This document shows, in pieces, positions 7,775 to 15,506 of a stretch of 37,580 nucleotides of DNA. The notes under the pieces are model-generated. The model searched no databases and was not told the origin of the DNA. It saw nothing but the letters and a program-made list of their open reading frames with translations. The first letter of the stretch is position 1, and the number at the start of each line of letters is the position of its first letter. This stretch comes from Cohnella caldifontis (GTDB lineage Bacteria > Bacillota > Bacilli > Paenibacillales > Paenibacillaceae): positions 103,438-141,017 of the forward strand of contig NZ_JAQZSJ010000013.1 of NCBI RefSeq assembly GCF_029360585.1, in the 5' to 3' direction. Position numbers and translations under genes: made by a program.

Positions 7775-9193
7775 TTACTTCGCGGATGCGGCGTTCTCCG
7801 CGTCCTGCACCTTCTGGATCGCGGCGCCGACGGCATCGGACTTCGCCTTGCCCGCGATCAGCTTTTGCAGCTGGGCTTCGGTTTCCGCGTTGACTTTGGA
7901 CTGCACGATGGAATCGAAGTGCGGGAAGGATGCGCCCGCGTTTTTCAGCACGTCGAGCACTTGCTTGACGAGCGGGTCCGTGACTTTCGCGACCGAATCG
8001 TCGCCCAGCTTCATCGACGGCAGCACGCCGTCTTCCAGCAGGCCGCGCAGCTGCATTTCGTCGCTGTACATGTTTTTGATGAAGGCTTTGACGGCTGCTT
8101 TCTCGTTGTCGTTCAGATCGGAGGAGAAGCCGTAACCTTCGCCGTAGTTGGCGTTGACGGACGTCTGGTTGCCCTTGCCGTTCGGTACCGGCGGCAGCGC
8201 CACGAAGGCTACCTTGCCCGCGATCGCCTTGCCCACGGCGTCATCCTTGAAGGCGGAAGAGCGCCAGGAACCGTCGAACATCATGCCGGCTTTGCCCGCG
8301 ACGAAGTCGTTCAGCATGTCGCCGTATTCTTTGCCGAGCTCGCCTTTCGTGAAGTAGCCTTTGCTCTCCCAATCGGCGATGATTTGGTAGGCGGCGACGA
8401 CGTCCGGCGAATTCCATTTGGAAGCGCCCGTGATGAATCCGGGATTCGTGCCTTCGCCCGCCATGCGGCCGATCAGCGTGTTGACCAGCATGTTGCCGAC
8501 CCAGGCGGCTTTGTTGCCCGTCGCGAACGGGGTGATGCCTTTCGCTTTCAGCGTATCCGCCGCTTTGATCAGGTCTTCCCACGTGGTCGGCGGGTTCAGC
8601 CCGTTTTGCTGGAAAATTTCCGTGTTATAGAAAATGCCTTCCGTGTTGCCGCCGATCGGCAGGCCGTACACTTTGCCGTCCACGGAGAACGGATCGAGCA
8701 CGCCGCTCAGGAACTTGTCTCTCAGGCCGAGTTCATCCAGGATCGGCGTCAGATCCAGCATCCGGCCGGCCTTCGCGTACTTCTGGGTGTCGGCGGCTCC
8801 GCCGAACACGTCGAAAATTTTCGGAGGATTGCCGGCGGCCATTTCGGCGGGCAGCTTCGTGAAGCGGTTGACGGAGTCTTCGACGCCGTCGAGCTCGATG
8901 GTTAAGCCCGGCACTTCCTCTTGCGTTCTTTTCACGACTTCGTCGAGAATCGCCTTGCGGAATTTCTGCGGATCGCCGATCTGGATGTGCCGCAGCGACA
9001 TCGTGAACGGCTCGACTTTCGTTTCGCTCGGGGAGGCCGAAGGAGAGGCGTTCGGCGACTCGGAAGCGGATGCCGACGGCGAGCCGGGGGGCGAGGACGA
9101 ACCGGCGGAATCGTTGTTTTTGCTGCCGCAGGCCGCGAGTACGAGCGACAAGGACATGAGCAGCGTGAAGACGAGAACCAGGTTTCTTTTCAC
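7775..9193 (-). CDS. Extracellular sugar-binding lipoprotein of an ABC importer
   Basis: The 472-residue protein begins with a lipoprotein signal peptide (MKRNLVLVFTLLMSLSLVLAAC, lipobox LAAC, Cys22). A Ser/Pro/Glu-rich linker (about residues 30-60) follows, then a family-1 solute-binding domain. It would be anchored on the outer face of the membrane and deliver sugar to the two permeases encoded downstream. GTG at 9193 is the start: AGGAGGG lies seven bases upstream, and the nearby ATG opens only a two-codon frame. An inverted repeat overlaps the likely promoter. Substrate cannot be told from the sequence. Confidence 0.95.
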   Translation of the reverse strand: MKRNLVLVFTLLMSLSLVLAACGSKNNDSAGSSSPPGSPSASASESPNASPSASPSETKVEPFTMSLRHIQIGDPQKFRKAILDEVVKRTQEEVPGLTIELDGVEDSVNRFTKLPAEMAAGNPPKIFDVFGGAADTQKYAKAGRMLDLTPILDELGLRDKFLSGVLDPFSVDGKVYGLPIGGNTEGIFYNTEIFQQNGLNPPTTWEDLIKAADTLKAKGITPFATGNKAAWVGNMLVNTLIGRMAGEGTNPGFITGASKWNSPDVVAAYQIIADWESKGYFTKGELGKEYGDMLNDFVAGKAGMMFDGSWRSSAFKDDAVGKAIAGKVAFVALPPVPNGKGNQTSVNANYGEGYGFSSDLNDNEKAAVKAFIKNMYSDEMQLRGLLEDGVLPSMKLGDDSVAKVTDPLVKQVLDVLKNAGASFPHFDSIVQSKVNAETEAQLQKLIAGKAKSDAVGAAIQKVQDAENAASAK

Positions 9194-9224
9194 TGCATGA
9201 CCCTCCTATAAGGAAATGGTTGCG

Positions 9225-9252
9225 TTGCTTACACTTCTCATTGTAAGAGCAA
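9225..9252 (-). promoter_or_regulatory. Inverted repeat upstream of the sugar operon (possible operator)
   Basis: TTGC-TTACA (9225-9233) and TGTAA-GAGCAA (9242-9252) form a bulged inverted repeat. A TACAAT box on the minus strand (9240-9245) overlaps its right arm, which is the layout of a repressor site over a -10 element. No good -35 box is seen, so the promoter itself is uncertain. Confidence 0.35.
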
Positions 9253-9403
9253 TCCCCGCCGGCGTAAGGGAGTCATTCCCATAAAGAGGGATAGAATTCT
9301 CTAGAAGGCCGCTCCGAACCCTCCTTGGAAAAATACAGAAACCAGCAGGATTCGACACGATCCGGCGCGAATAAGATTTAGGAACAGGTAAGGAGTGGAG
9401 CGC

Positions 9404-10531
9404 GTGTACAAAGAGGAACTCACCTCGGACCAATTGCTTACGATCATCTTCGATTATATGGCCAAAATCGTCAGTGAAACGGAGCTGAAGAAGGTTCTCG
9501 TTCTCATGGCGAACATGGGGCGCGAGATGATTTTGTCCGACCGCTGCACCGTGTGGCTGATCGACGAGGTGCGGGGCGAACTGTACACGACCGTCGCCCA
9601 CGGCGTGGACGAGATCCGGATTCCATACGGCACCGGGCTCGCGGGCACCGCCATCGCCACGGGAGAATCCATCATCATCAAAGACGCCTACAACGATCCC
9701 CGGCACAATCGGGACAACGACCTGAGGACCGGTTACCATACGAAATCGATCATCACCGTCCCGTTCCGGAACAACGACGGCGAAATCATCGGCGCCTACC
9801 AGGCGGTCAACAAGATGACGAAAGTCGACTATTTCACCGAGCGGGACCTGGAACTGCTCACCCTCGCCGCATCGTACGCCGGCAAATCGCTGGAATCCGT
9901 CATGCTCCACCAGGAGATCGTGGACACCCAGCGCGAGATCATCGCGACGATGGGCGAAATCGGCGAAATCCGGTCCAAGGAAACGGGCAACCACGTCAAG
10001 CGCGTGGCGGAATATTCGTACGTGCTCGCGCTCGGCCTCGGCATGGACGAAGCGGAAGCGCAGGTGCTCCGCACCGTCTCCCCGATGCACGACATCGGCA
10101 AAGTGGCGATCCCCGACGCCGTATTGAACAAGCCGGGCAAGCTGACGGACGAAGAATACGACATCATCAAATCCCATACGAAGATCGGATACCAGCTGCT
10201 TAAAGGCTCGAAGCGCAAGCTGCTCAGCGCCGCGGCGATCGTGGCCGGACAGCACCACGAGAAATGGGACGGCGGAGGGTATCCGAACGGACTCAGCGGC
10301 GAGGACATCCACATTTACGGGCGCATCACCGCGGTGGCGGACGTCTTCGACGCGCTCAGCGCGGAACGGGTATACAAGCCGGCCTGGCCGCTCGAGAAAA
10401 TCGAGGCGTTGTTCCGCGAGGAGCGCGGCCGGCATTTCGACCCCGACGTCGTGGACGTGTTTTTCCGCGAGCTGCCGAAGCTGGTGGAAATCCGCGATCG
10501 GCTGACGGACGTCGGAGAAGCTTCGCACTAA
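9404..10531 (+). CDS. GAF/HD-GYP-domain phosphodiesterase
   Basis: The 375-residue cytoplasmic protein has an N-terminal GAF sensor (about residues 20-165) and a C-terminal HD-GYP domain (about 180-370). The metal-binding HD is H229-D230 in SPMHDIGK; HHEKWDGGGYPNG supplies the second histidine pair and the GYP signature. This class hydrolyses c-di-GMP or related cyclic dinucleotides in response to a ligand on the GAF domain. I place the start at GTG 9404, eight bases after AAGGAG. A GTG at 9395 overlaps that ribosome site and is unlikely. It is monocistronic, divergent from the sugar operon, and followed by a strong terminator. Confidence 0.9.
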   Translation: MYKEELTSDQLLTIIFDYMAKIVSETELKKVLVLMANMGREMILSDRCTVWLIDEVRGELYTTVAHGVDEIRIPYGTGLAGTAIATGESIIIKDAYNDPRHNRDNDLRTGYHTKSIITVPFRNNDGEIIGAYQAVNKMTKVDYFTERDLELLTLAASYAGKSLESVMLHQEIVDTQREIIATMGEIGEIRSKETGNHVKRVAEYSYVLALGLGMDEAEAQVLRTVSPMHDIGKVAIPDAVLNKPGKLTDEEYDIIKSHTKIGYQLLKGSKRKLLSAAAIVAGQHHEKWDGGGYPNGLSGEDIHIYGRITAVADVFDALSAERVYKPAWPLEKIEALFREERGRHFDPDVVDVFFRELPKLVEIRDRLTDVGEASH

Positions 10532-10556
10532 AAATTTATCCCCCGGCAATTCTTGC

Positions 10557-10598
10557 AAAAAAGCAGCCTGGCGATCTCGTCGCTAGACTGCTTTTTTT
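10557..10598. terminator. Bidirectional terminator between convergent genes
   Basis: AAAAAAGCAG (10557-10566) pairs with CTGCTTTTTT (10588-10597), with an inner GCGA/TCGC pair. It serves the HD-GYP gene (plus) and the FAH-family gene (minus). Confidence 0.85.
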
Positions 10599-10614
10599 CG
10601 TTGAGTATGCTGCG

Positions 10615-11238
10615 TCAGACCATTGATACTTTCGCCTTTCCCAGCGTCCGGTTCCCGAGCCGCCAGGCGAGTTCGTCTCCGTCATGCAGCGGTCCTACGC
10701 CTCCCGGCGTGCCCGTGAAGAGAAGGTCGCCCGGTCCCAGCCCGTAGGCGCGGCCCGCGAATTCGACCAGCTTCGCTAACCCGAACACCATGTTCCGGAT
10801 GTTGCCAAGCTGGACCTCTCTCCCGTTCAGGTTCAAACCGAACTCGAGCTCCGCAAGCGCCGTTTCCCCGGGGTAATCCAGCCATTCGCCGAGCGGCGCG
10901 GAATTGCGGAAGCCTTTGGCGGGCAGCCACGGCAATCCTTTCGCCTTCAAGCCGTCCTGCACGGTGCGCAGCGTCAAATCGAGTCCGACCGTGACATGGG
11001 AGAATAGCTCGTCCGGCGCGATGCCCTCCCGGTAGGGAGAGCCGACGCGCAAAACCAGCTCCGTTTCGTAGTGGACTTCCCCTTGGCCGCCGGGCAGACG
11101 AAGGAGCCCGTCCTTTAATTGCACCGCCGCATGCGACGGTTTGAGAAACAGCATCGGGGATTCCGGCACGTCATTGCCGAGCTCGGCCGCGTGCTGCCGG
11201 TAATTGCGGCCCACGCAGTATACGTTCAGAATGTCCAT
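10615..11238 (-). CDS. Fumarylacetoacetate hydrolase (FAH) family protein
   Basis: The 207-residue protein (MDILNVYCVGRNYRQHAAEL...) is a compact single-domain FAH-family enzyme. The metal-ligand pattern HYETELVLRVG and the later GLDLT and LLFTGTPGGVGPL motifs are present. Relatives hydrolyse C-C bonds of acylpyruvates or decarboxylate oxaloacetate; the substrate here is unknown. The ATG at 11238 is where the fold starts. Its AGGAGG site lies inside the last codons of the glycerophosphodiesterase gene, only five bases away, so the two are coupled. Confidence 0.88.
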   Translation of the reverse strand: MDILNVYCVGRNYRQHAAELGNDVPESPMLFLKPSHAAVQLKDGLLRLPGGQGEVHYETELVLRVGSPYREGIAPDELFSHVTVGLDLTLRTVQDGLKAKGLPWLPAKGFRNSAPLGEWLDYPGETALAELEFGLNLNGREVQLGNIRNMVFGLAKLVEFAGRAYGLGPGDLLFTGTPGGVGPLHDGDELAWRLGNRTLGKAKVSMV

Positions 11239-11243
11239 TCGGG

Positions 11244-12092
11244 TTAACGGTCCTCCTGTCGGGTAATCGCCGCCAGCCAGCGGTCGGGGTAGTTCGTGCA
11301 TACCATGATCGGTTCCGGCCGGCTTACGATTCGTTGCAAATCCGCCGGCTGATTGACGGTCCAGGCCATCACGGTCACGCCGGCGTCTTCCGCTTCCTGC
11401 AGCAGCGGTCCGGTCAAATGCCGGAATCCGATCGACAGGAACGAAGCGCCCAGCGAGCGGACGTTCGGGATCAGGTCCGGCGGCTGGTCGTCGATGATCA
11501 GCCCCGTCCGGATCACCGTCGTCAACTCGCGGACGGCCAGCAGCACCTCCGGTCGGAACGAAGTAATCACGACGTCGTATTCCAGCCGGCGAGCTTGGAT
11601 GAGTTCGATCACCTTACGGGCGATGAGCGGGGGAGCGGAATCCTCCCCTTTGATTTCGATGTTCAGACGGCATCTGCCCGCCGCGAGGGCAAGCACCTCG
11701 TCGAGGGTAGGTACGCCTTCCTTCGCAAACGCGGGGTCGAACCAACTGCCCGCATCCAGCCGCGACAGCTCGGCTGCCGTCCATTCGGAGACCCGGCCGC
11801 GCCCGTTCGTCGTCCGCTTCAGCGTCGGGTCGTGGATCACGACCGGCACTTCGTCCCGGGACAAATGGACGTCGAACTCCATCCATTGCACGGCCGGCTC
11901 GCTCATCGCCAGGCGGAAGGCGGCCATCGTGTTTTCCGGCGCCTTGCCGGACCAACCGCGGTGGGCTACGCACGGATGCAGGGCTATCCGCTCGGTATCG
12001 CTATGGGAAATCATCGAATCCACCCTTTCCCGGAGCCAGCGTTTGCGCCGGTCCCACAGCCGTTTCATGCCGTATTTAACGCTTCTCCACAA
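11244..12092 (-). CDS. Glycerophosphodiester phosphodiesterase
   Basis: The catalytic start AHRGWSGKAPENT and VVIHDPTLKRTTNG, with MEFDVHLS supplying metal ligands, identify a GDPD TIM-barrel. No signal peptide is seen, so it is probably cytoplasmic. It splits glycerophosphodiesters into glycerol-3-phosphate and an alcohol. The start is uncertain. TTG at 12092 has GAGGAG ten bases upstream and overlaps the capA-like stop by 17 bases. ATG at 12014, right before the fold, is an alternative. The product is 282 residues from the TTG. It is the middle gene of a three-gene minus-strand run. Confidence 0.88.
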   Translation of the reverse strand: MWRSVKYGMKRLWDRRKRWLRERVDSMISHSDTERIALHPCVAHRGWSGKAPENTMAAFRLAMSEPAVQWMEFDVHLSRDEVPVVIHDPTLKRTTNGRGRVSEWTAAELSRLDAGSWFDPAFAKEGVPTLDEVLALAAGRCRLNIEIKGEDSAPPLIARKVIELIQARRLEYDVVITSFRPEVLLAVRELTTVIRTGLIIDDQPPDLIPNVRSLGASFLSIGFRHLTGPLLQEAEDAGVTVMAWTVNQPADLQRIVSRPEPIMVCTNYPDRWLAAITRQEDR

Positions 12093-13407
12093 TATCGCCG
12101 TTCTCCTCTACGTTCACTGTCGCCGACACCGCCGCAAGCCGGGAAAGCAGCGTTTGGCCGGCCGTTTCGTCCATCGGCGCCGGCTGCGAATTGCGGGCCA
12201 ACATCGGATGGAATTGCAGGTCGCAGCCGCCGCCCTTGGCGCAAGATGCCGTTAAGACGCCCGTCTCGGACGTTTTCGGGGATGCCGTCGTGTTGAACAC
12301 GAAATTGCCGAGGCTGTAGGCGATCCATTTGCCGTTGTACGATTCGAAGCCTTGCAGGACGTGGGGATGGCTGCCGATCACCAAATCCGCGCCCGCGTCG
12401 ATCAATTGCCGGCCTTTCACGACCTGGTCGTTGATCGGCGTATCTTTCTTCTCCACGCCCCAATGCACCATGACGACGACGAGATCGGCGTTCTCCTTGG
12501 CGGCTTTGACCGCGGCGATCGCGCGGGTCGCATTGTAGATTTCCGCCACGCCCGGGTGCTGACGGTCGGCTTTCCACGATACTTTCGGAACGACGTTGGT
12601 CACGCCGAGGAAAGCGACGGTCATCCCTTTCGCTTCAACGTAAACGGGCGTGAACGCTTTTTGATCGTCGATCCCGGCCCCCATATGCCGCAGCCCCTGA
12701 TCGTCCAGCGCGTCCATCGTATCCTGCAAGCCGACCCAGCCGTAATCCAGCGTATGGTTGTTGGCCAGGTTCAAAACGTCGAAGCCGGCTTCCTTCAATG
12801 CCGGCAAAGCTTCCGCGGGCCCCCGGAACAAATACTGCTTATCGTCCTCCGGCGTTCCCCGGTCCGTGATGGGGGACTCCAGATTGCCCGCCGTAATGTC
12901 CGCGGACTCGAGCAGGCTCCGGGCTTCCCGGTACGGATAGTCGAATCCGTTTTTCCGCATCAGGCCGGCCACGGATCCCGCCGGCAACAGATCGCCGACG
13001 AACGCGAGCGTCAGTTTGTCCCCGTCTTCGCCCCCGGCGTTCGGCTGATCCGTCCCTGACGGTAACGGATGGTCCGACGAAGAGGCGTCGGACGAAGAGG
13101 CATCGGAATTGGGATCACCGGACGCGGAATCCCCGGACGCCGATCCCGACGATGCCGGAGCCTTCGAACCCCTTGGCGCGGACGCCGATGGGTCTGCCGA
13201 CGCTGATGCCCCGGGTTCGGAGGCGTGCGTCGCCGCTCCGGGCCCGGCGGCCGTTCCCGTCCGCGGGAATTCCCTCCCGTTAAGCAGCCAGATCGCGGCA
13301 ACCGCGATCAGTACCAGAAGGAACACGTTGAGCAGCGCCAATTGGCGGACGCGGCGGCTTCGGCGCGCCTTTTTCTTTTCGTGCGTGCGGGAACGCGAGT
13401 AGGACAT
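12076..13407 (-). CDS. CapA-family membrane-anchored protein (poly-gamma-glutamate-synthesis-type)
   Basis: The 443-residue protein has a basic N-terminus and one membrane anchor (about residues 23-43). A long low-complexity Ser/Ala/Asp/Pro linker follows (about 55-125), then a CapA/metallophosphatase-like domain. Motifs include LAFVGDLLPAG, AGNLESPITDRG, LANNHTLDYG, VHWGVEK and GSHPHVLQGFE. PgsA/CapA proteins take part in poly-gamma-glutamate synthesis or transport. No pgsB/pgsC genes are nearby, so a lone CapA-like enzyme acting outside the membrane is more likely here. The linker probably spans the cell wall. Confidence 0.88.
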   Translation of the reverse strand: MSYSRSRTHEKKKARRSRRVRQLALLNVFLLVLIAVAAIWLLNGREFPRTGTAAGPGAATHASEPGASASADPSASAPRGSKAPASSGSASGDSASGDPNSDASSSDASSSDHPLPSGTDQPNAGGEDGDKLTLAFVGDLLPAGSVAGLMRKNGFDYPYREARSLLESADITAGNLESPITDRGTPEDDKQYLFRGPAEALPALKEAGFDVLNLANNHTLDYGWVGLQDTMDALDDQGLRHMGAGIDDQKAFTPVYVEAKGMTVAFLGVTNVVPKVSWKADRQHPGVAEIYNATRAIAAVKAAKENADLVVVMVHWGVEKKDTPINDQVVKGRQLIDAGADLVIGSHPHVLQGFESYNGKWIAYSLGNFVFNTTASPKTSETGVLTASCAKGGGCDLQFHPMLARNSQPAPMDETAGQTLLSRLAAVSATVNVEENGDIVEKR

Positions 13408-13446
13408 GAGGGCGATCTAACCTCCGGTAAGAAGTTCTTCTGGGCC

Positions 13447-13455
13447 ATTATACCA
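13447..13455 (-). promoter_or_regulatory. Extended -10 promoter element for the capA-like operon
   Basis: On the minus strand TGGTATAAT is a perfect extended -10. The -35 region (ATGCCG-like) matches poorly, which extended -10 promoters tolerate. The element lies 40 bases before the start codon. Confidence 0.5.
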
Positions 13456-13482
13456 CTCCTCGCGGCAATCGGCATGGCCGAA

Positions 13483-13526
13483 AAGACCAGGGAAGGACGG
13501 CCGATCGGCCGCCATTCCCTGGTCTT
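13483..13526 (-). terminator. Terminator-like long hairpin at the end of the NagZ transcript
   Basis: Twelve-base perfect arms AAGACCAGGGAA/TTCCCTGGTCTT enclose a self-complementary CGGCCGATCGGCCG core. On the minus strand TTTT follows. It is the first strong terminator downstream of nagZ, so the transcript would carry the repeat cluster in its 3' untranslated part. Confidence 0.6.
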
Positions 13527-13575
13527 GATCGCGGGCGGATGATCGAACGTCTCTCCCCTCCGCCCTTATAGACGT

Positions 13576-13691
13576 TATCCCTTTCGCTCAGGTTGCCGCA
13601 TCGCGCGTCTCATTTCGTCTATCTCCAATATCCCCTTCGCTCAGGATGATTCGAGGAAAGCGTGCTTATTGCCGTTATCCCCTTCGATCAG
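13576..13691 (+). repeat. Three direct copies of the TATCCCC...CTCAGG repeat
   Basis: Cores lie at 13576-13592 (TATCCCTTTCGCTCAGG), 13629-13645 (TATCCCCTTCGCTCAGG) and 13676-13691 (TATCCCCTTCGATCAG), with start-to-start spacings of 53 and 47 bp. Each is preceded by a related 10-12 bp stretch (CTTATAG..CG type). Confidence 0.85.
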
Positions 13692-13847
13692 TCAGACAGT
13701 AAAGGTCGCTCGGCCATAGGTACGTGTTGAGTGCCAGGTACTGCTGGATACTGTGTGTTGGTTGATGCGTGTTGAGGCTGCGAGTGATGTAGGTTAAATA
13801 CCGGTTGCTGGATACGGTTTCCGGCTGCCGGATTCGTGCCGCCCCCT

Positions 13848-13864
13848 CCTGAGCGAAGGGGATA
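13848..13864 (-). repeat. Inverted copy of the TATCCCC...CTCAGG repeat
   Basis: CCTGAGCGAAGGGGATA is the exact reverse complement of the consensus core. It is followed by GTGTCTATAAG, which completes the 28-bp terminal unit. It lies 37 bases after the nagZ stop codon. Confidence 0.85.
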
Positions 13865-13901
13865 GTGTCTATAAGGCGGCGAAACCCTAGATGCCGCCCG
13901 C

Positions 13902-15500
13902 TCAGCCAAGCGAGCTCCGGCTGCCCCGTGCGTACTCCCCGATGGTGATCGGAAGGCAGGCCTCGGCGCGGAGGCGGCCCGACAAGACGCCGGCCAAGGC
14001 GTCCATCATCGCGGGTTTGTTTTCGTACGTGCAAATCCATACATCCGCATCGGGAGCTTCGAGCAAATCGTACGGCGTCCTGCCCGCGATCAGCACGAAG
14101 CGGCCCTCCGGGCGGGCGGCGAGCTGCCGGATCAGGCCGGACTGCCGGGCCGAAAATCCCGCGTCGTAGGAAACGAACAGAATCGTACTGCTTCCTTCCG
14201 CGGCCTTGTTGGCCTTGTCCGCCTCCTCTTCCGTCGGATCGAGGCCGATCCGCACCTCCCGTACCCGGTAACCCTCCGCTTTCAAAGCTTCCCCGAGCGT
14301 CCAATGCTGCGGGACGGCTTCGATCACTTCGGTGCCCACGCGGGGTTCCGTCCATATGACCGTCACGGGCCGGTCCGCGGCCAGCGGCAGCTCCGCGGCG
14401 CCTTTCACGACCGTTACGGCCTTCTCGCTTAATCGGCGAGAGATTTCCACCGCCGATTTCCGGTCGGCTTCCGGGACGGCCCGATCGAAAAGGCCTCCCG
14501 CCGCTTTAAGGTTCCAAAGCCGTTCCACCGATTCGTCGATGCGGGATTCCGGGATCTCGCCGGCCAGCACGGCCTCGTAAACGGCTTCCAAGGCGGCCGT
14601 CTGGCGATCGATCCGGTGGCTGACGAGCACCAGGTCGGCCCCGGCTTTGATCGCTTGCACGGCCCCCCGGGCGACGCCGATCGTCTCGGAAATGGCCTTC
14701 ATTTCGAGGCAGTCGGTCACGATGACCCCTTCGAACCCGAGCCGCTCGCGGAGCAAGCCCGTCAAGATCCGGCCGGACAGCGTCGCAGGCACCCCTTCGG
14801 GTTCGAAAGCGGGAAAGACGACATGCGCGGTCATGATCGCTCCGGCTCCCTGCCGGATCGCCTGGCGGAACGGCACCAGTTCGACTTGCTCCAAGCGATC
14901 GGGGGCGTGGGGAACGACCGGCAATTCGTAATGCGAATCCGCGGCGGTATCCCCGTGTCCCGGGAAGTGTTTCAGGACGGGAAGCACCCCGCCCTCCCGG
15001 TATCCTTCCATCGCGGCCGTGCCCAAGCGGCCCACCAGATGAGGATCTTCGCCGTAGGAACGTACGCCGATGACCGGATTCCGCGGATTGTTGTTGACGT
15101 CCAGGCAGGGCGCGAAGTTCATGTTGATCCCGGCTTGCCGCAGCTCCCCGGCCGCCAGTCTCGCCGCTTCGCGGGTGAGCGTCTCGTCGCCGGCCGCTCC
15201 CTGCGCCATGGCGCCCGGCATGACGGTTACGCCTTCCTCCAGGCGGACCACCATGCCTCCTTCCTGGTCGATCGAAATGAACAGAGGCACGCGTGCCTCC
15301 TTCTGCAGCCTTGCGGACAATGCGGCCACCTGCTCCGCGTTCCGCAGGTTTCGGCGGAAATAAATGACGCCGCCCAGCCCGTAATCGCGGATCAGCCGCA
15401 AAATGCCTTCGTCCGCTTCCGTGCCTTCAAAACCGCACATGAACAATTGCCCGATTTTTTCCTTGAGCCCGAACGACCGCCAATCCAACCCGGCTAACAC
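13902..15500 (-). CDS. nagZ: Family 3 glycoside hydrolase, beta-N-acetylhexosaminidase NagZ type
   Basis: The 532-residue protein has the NagZ signature KHFPGHGDTAADSHYELP, whose Asp/His pair forms the catalytic dyad, with ISIDQEGG and VTDCLEMKAI. A C-terminal second domain (about residues 350-530) is present, as in two-domain Bacillota NagZ. It would release N-acetylglucosamine from muropeptides or related glycans. No signal peptide is visible, so it looks cytoplasmic. GTG at 15500 is the start, six bases after the yesN-like stop, and its GGAGGAG site overlaps that stop. The operon suggests that the YesM/YesN pair senses a related sugar. Confidence 0.92.
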   Translation of the reverse strand: MLAGLDWRSFGLKEKIGQLFMCGFEGTEADEGILRLIRDYGLGGVIYFRRNLRNAEQVAALSARLQKEARVPLFISIDQEGGMVVRLEEGVTVMPGAMAQGAAGDETLTREAARLAAGELRQAGINMNFAPCLDVNNNPRNPVIGVRSYGEDPHLVGRLGTAAMEGYREGGVLPVLKHFPGHGDTAADSHYELPVVPHAPDRLEQVELVPFRQAIRQGAGAIMTAHVVFPAFEPEGVPATLSGRILTGLLRERLGFEGVIVTDCLEMKAISETIGVARGAVQAIKAGADLVLVSHRIDRQTAALEAVYEAVLAGEIPESRIDESVERLWNLKAAGGLFDRAVPEADRKSAVEISRRLSEKAVTVVKGAAELPLAADRPVTVIWTEPRVGTEVIEAVPQHWTLGEALKAEGYRVREVRIGLDPTEEEADKANKAAEGSSTILFVSYDAGFSARQSGLIRQLAARPEGRFVLIAGRTPYDLLEAPDADVWICTYENKPAMMDALAGVLSGRLRAEACLPITIGEYARGSRSSLG

Positions 15501-15506
15501 GATTTA

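Larger units (their letters stand above)
13565..13875. mobile_element. MITE-like element with 28-bp terminal inverted repeats
   Basis: The left end (13565-13592, starting CTTATAGACGTTATCCC) and the reverse complement of the right end (13848-13875, CTTATAGACACTATCCCC) match at 25 of 28 positions. Two further direct copies of the core lie inside at 13629 and 13676. No credible gene is present in the 311 bp. The 156 bp between the third and fourth core hold only loosely repeated GCTGGATAC-type sequence. The ends match those of the 31720-33070 element, which carries a transposase-like gene. The 494-bp gap 13408-13901 thus holds this element, the nagZ terminator and the capA-like promoter. Mobility is inferred. 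Confidence 0.6.

Noticed and set aside
9395..9403. GTG at 9395 as start of the HD-GYP gene
   Set aside because: It overlaps the AAGGAG ribosome site; GTG 9404 has correct spacing.
12076..13407. Complete poly-gamma-glutamate capsule locus
   Set aside because: Only the CapA-like gene is present; no ligase (pgsB) or pgsC gene is nearby.
13675..14355. Open frame antisense to the nagZ 3' end and across the repeat element
   Set aside because: No ribosome site, composition is arginine/glycine-rich shadow coding, and it overlaps the well-supported nagZ gene.
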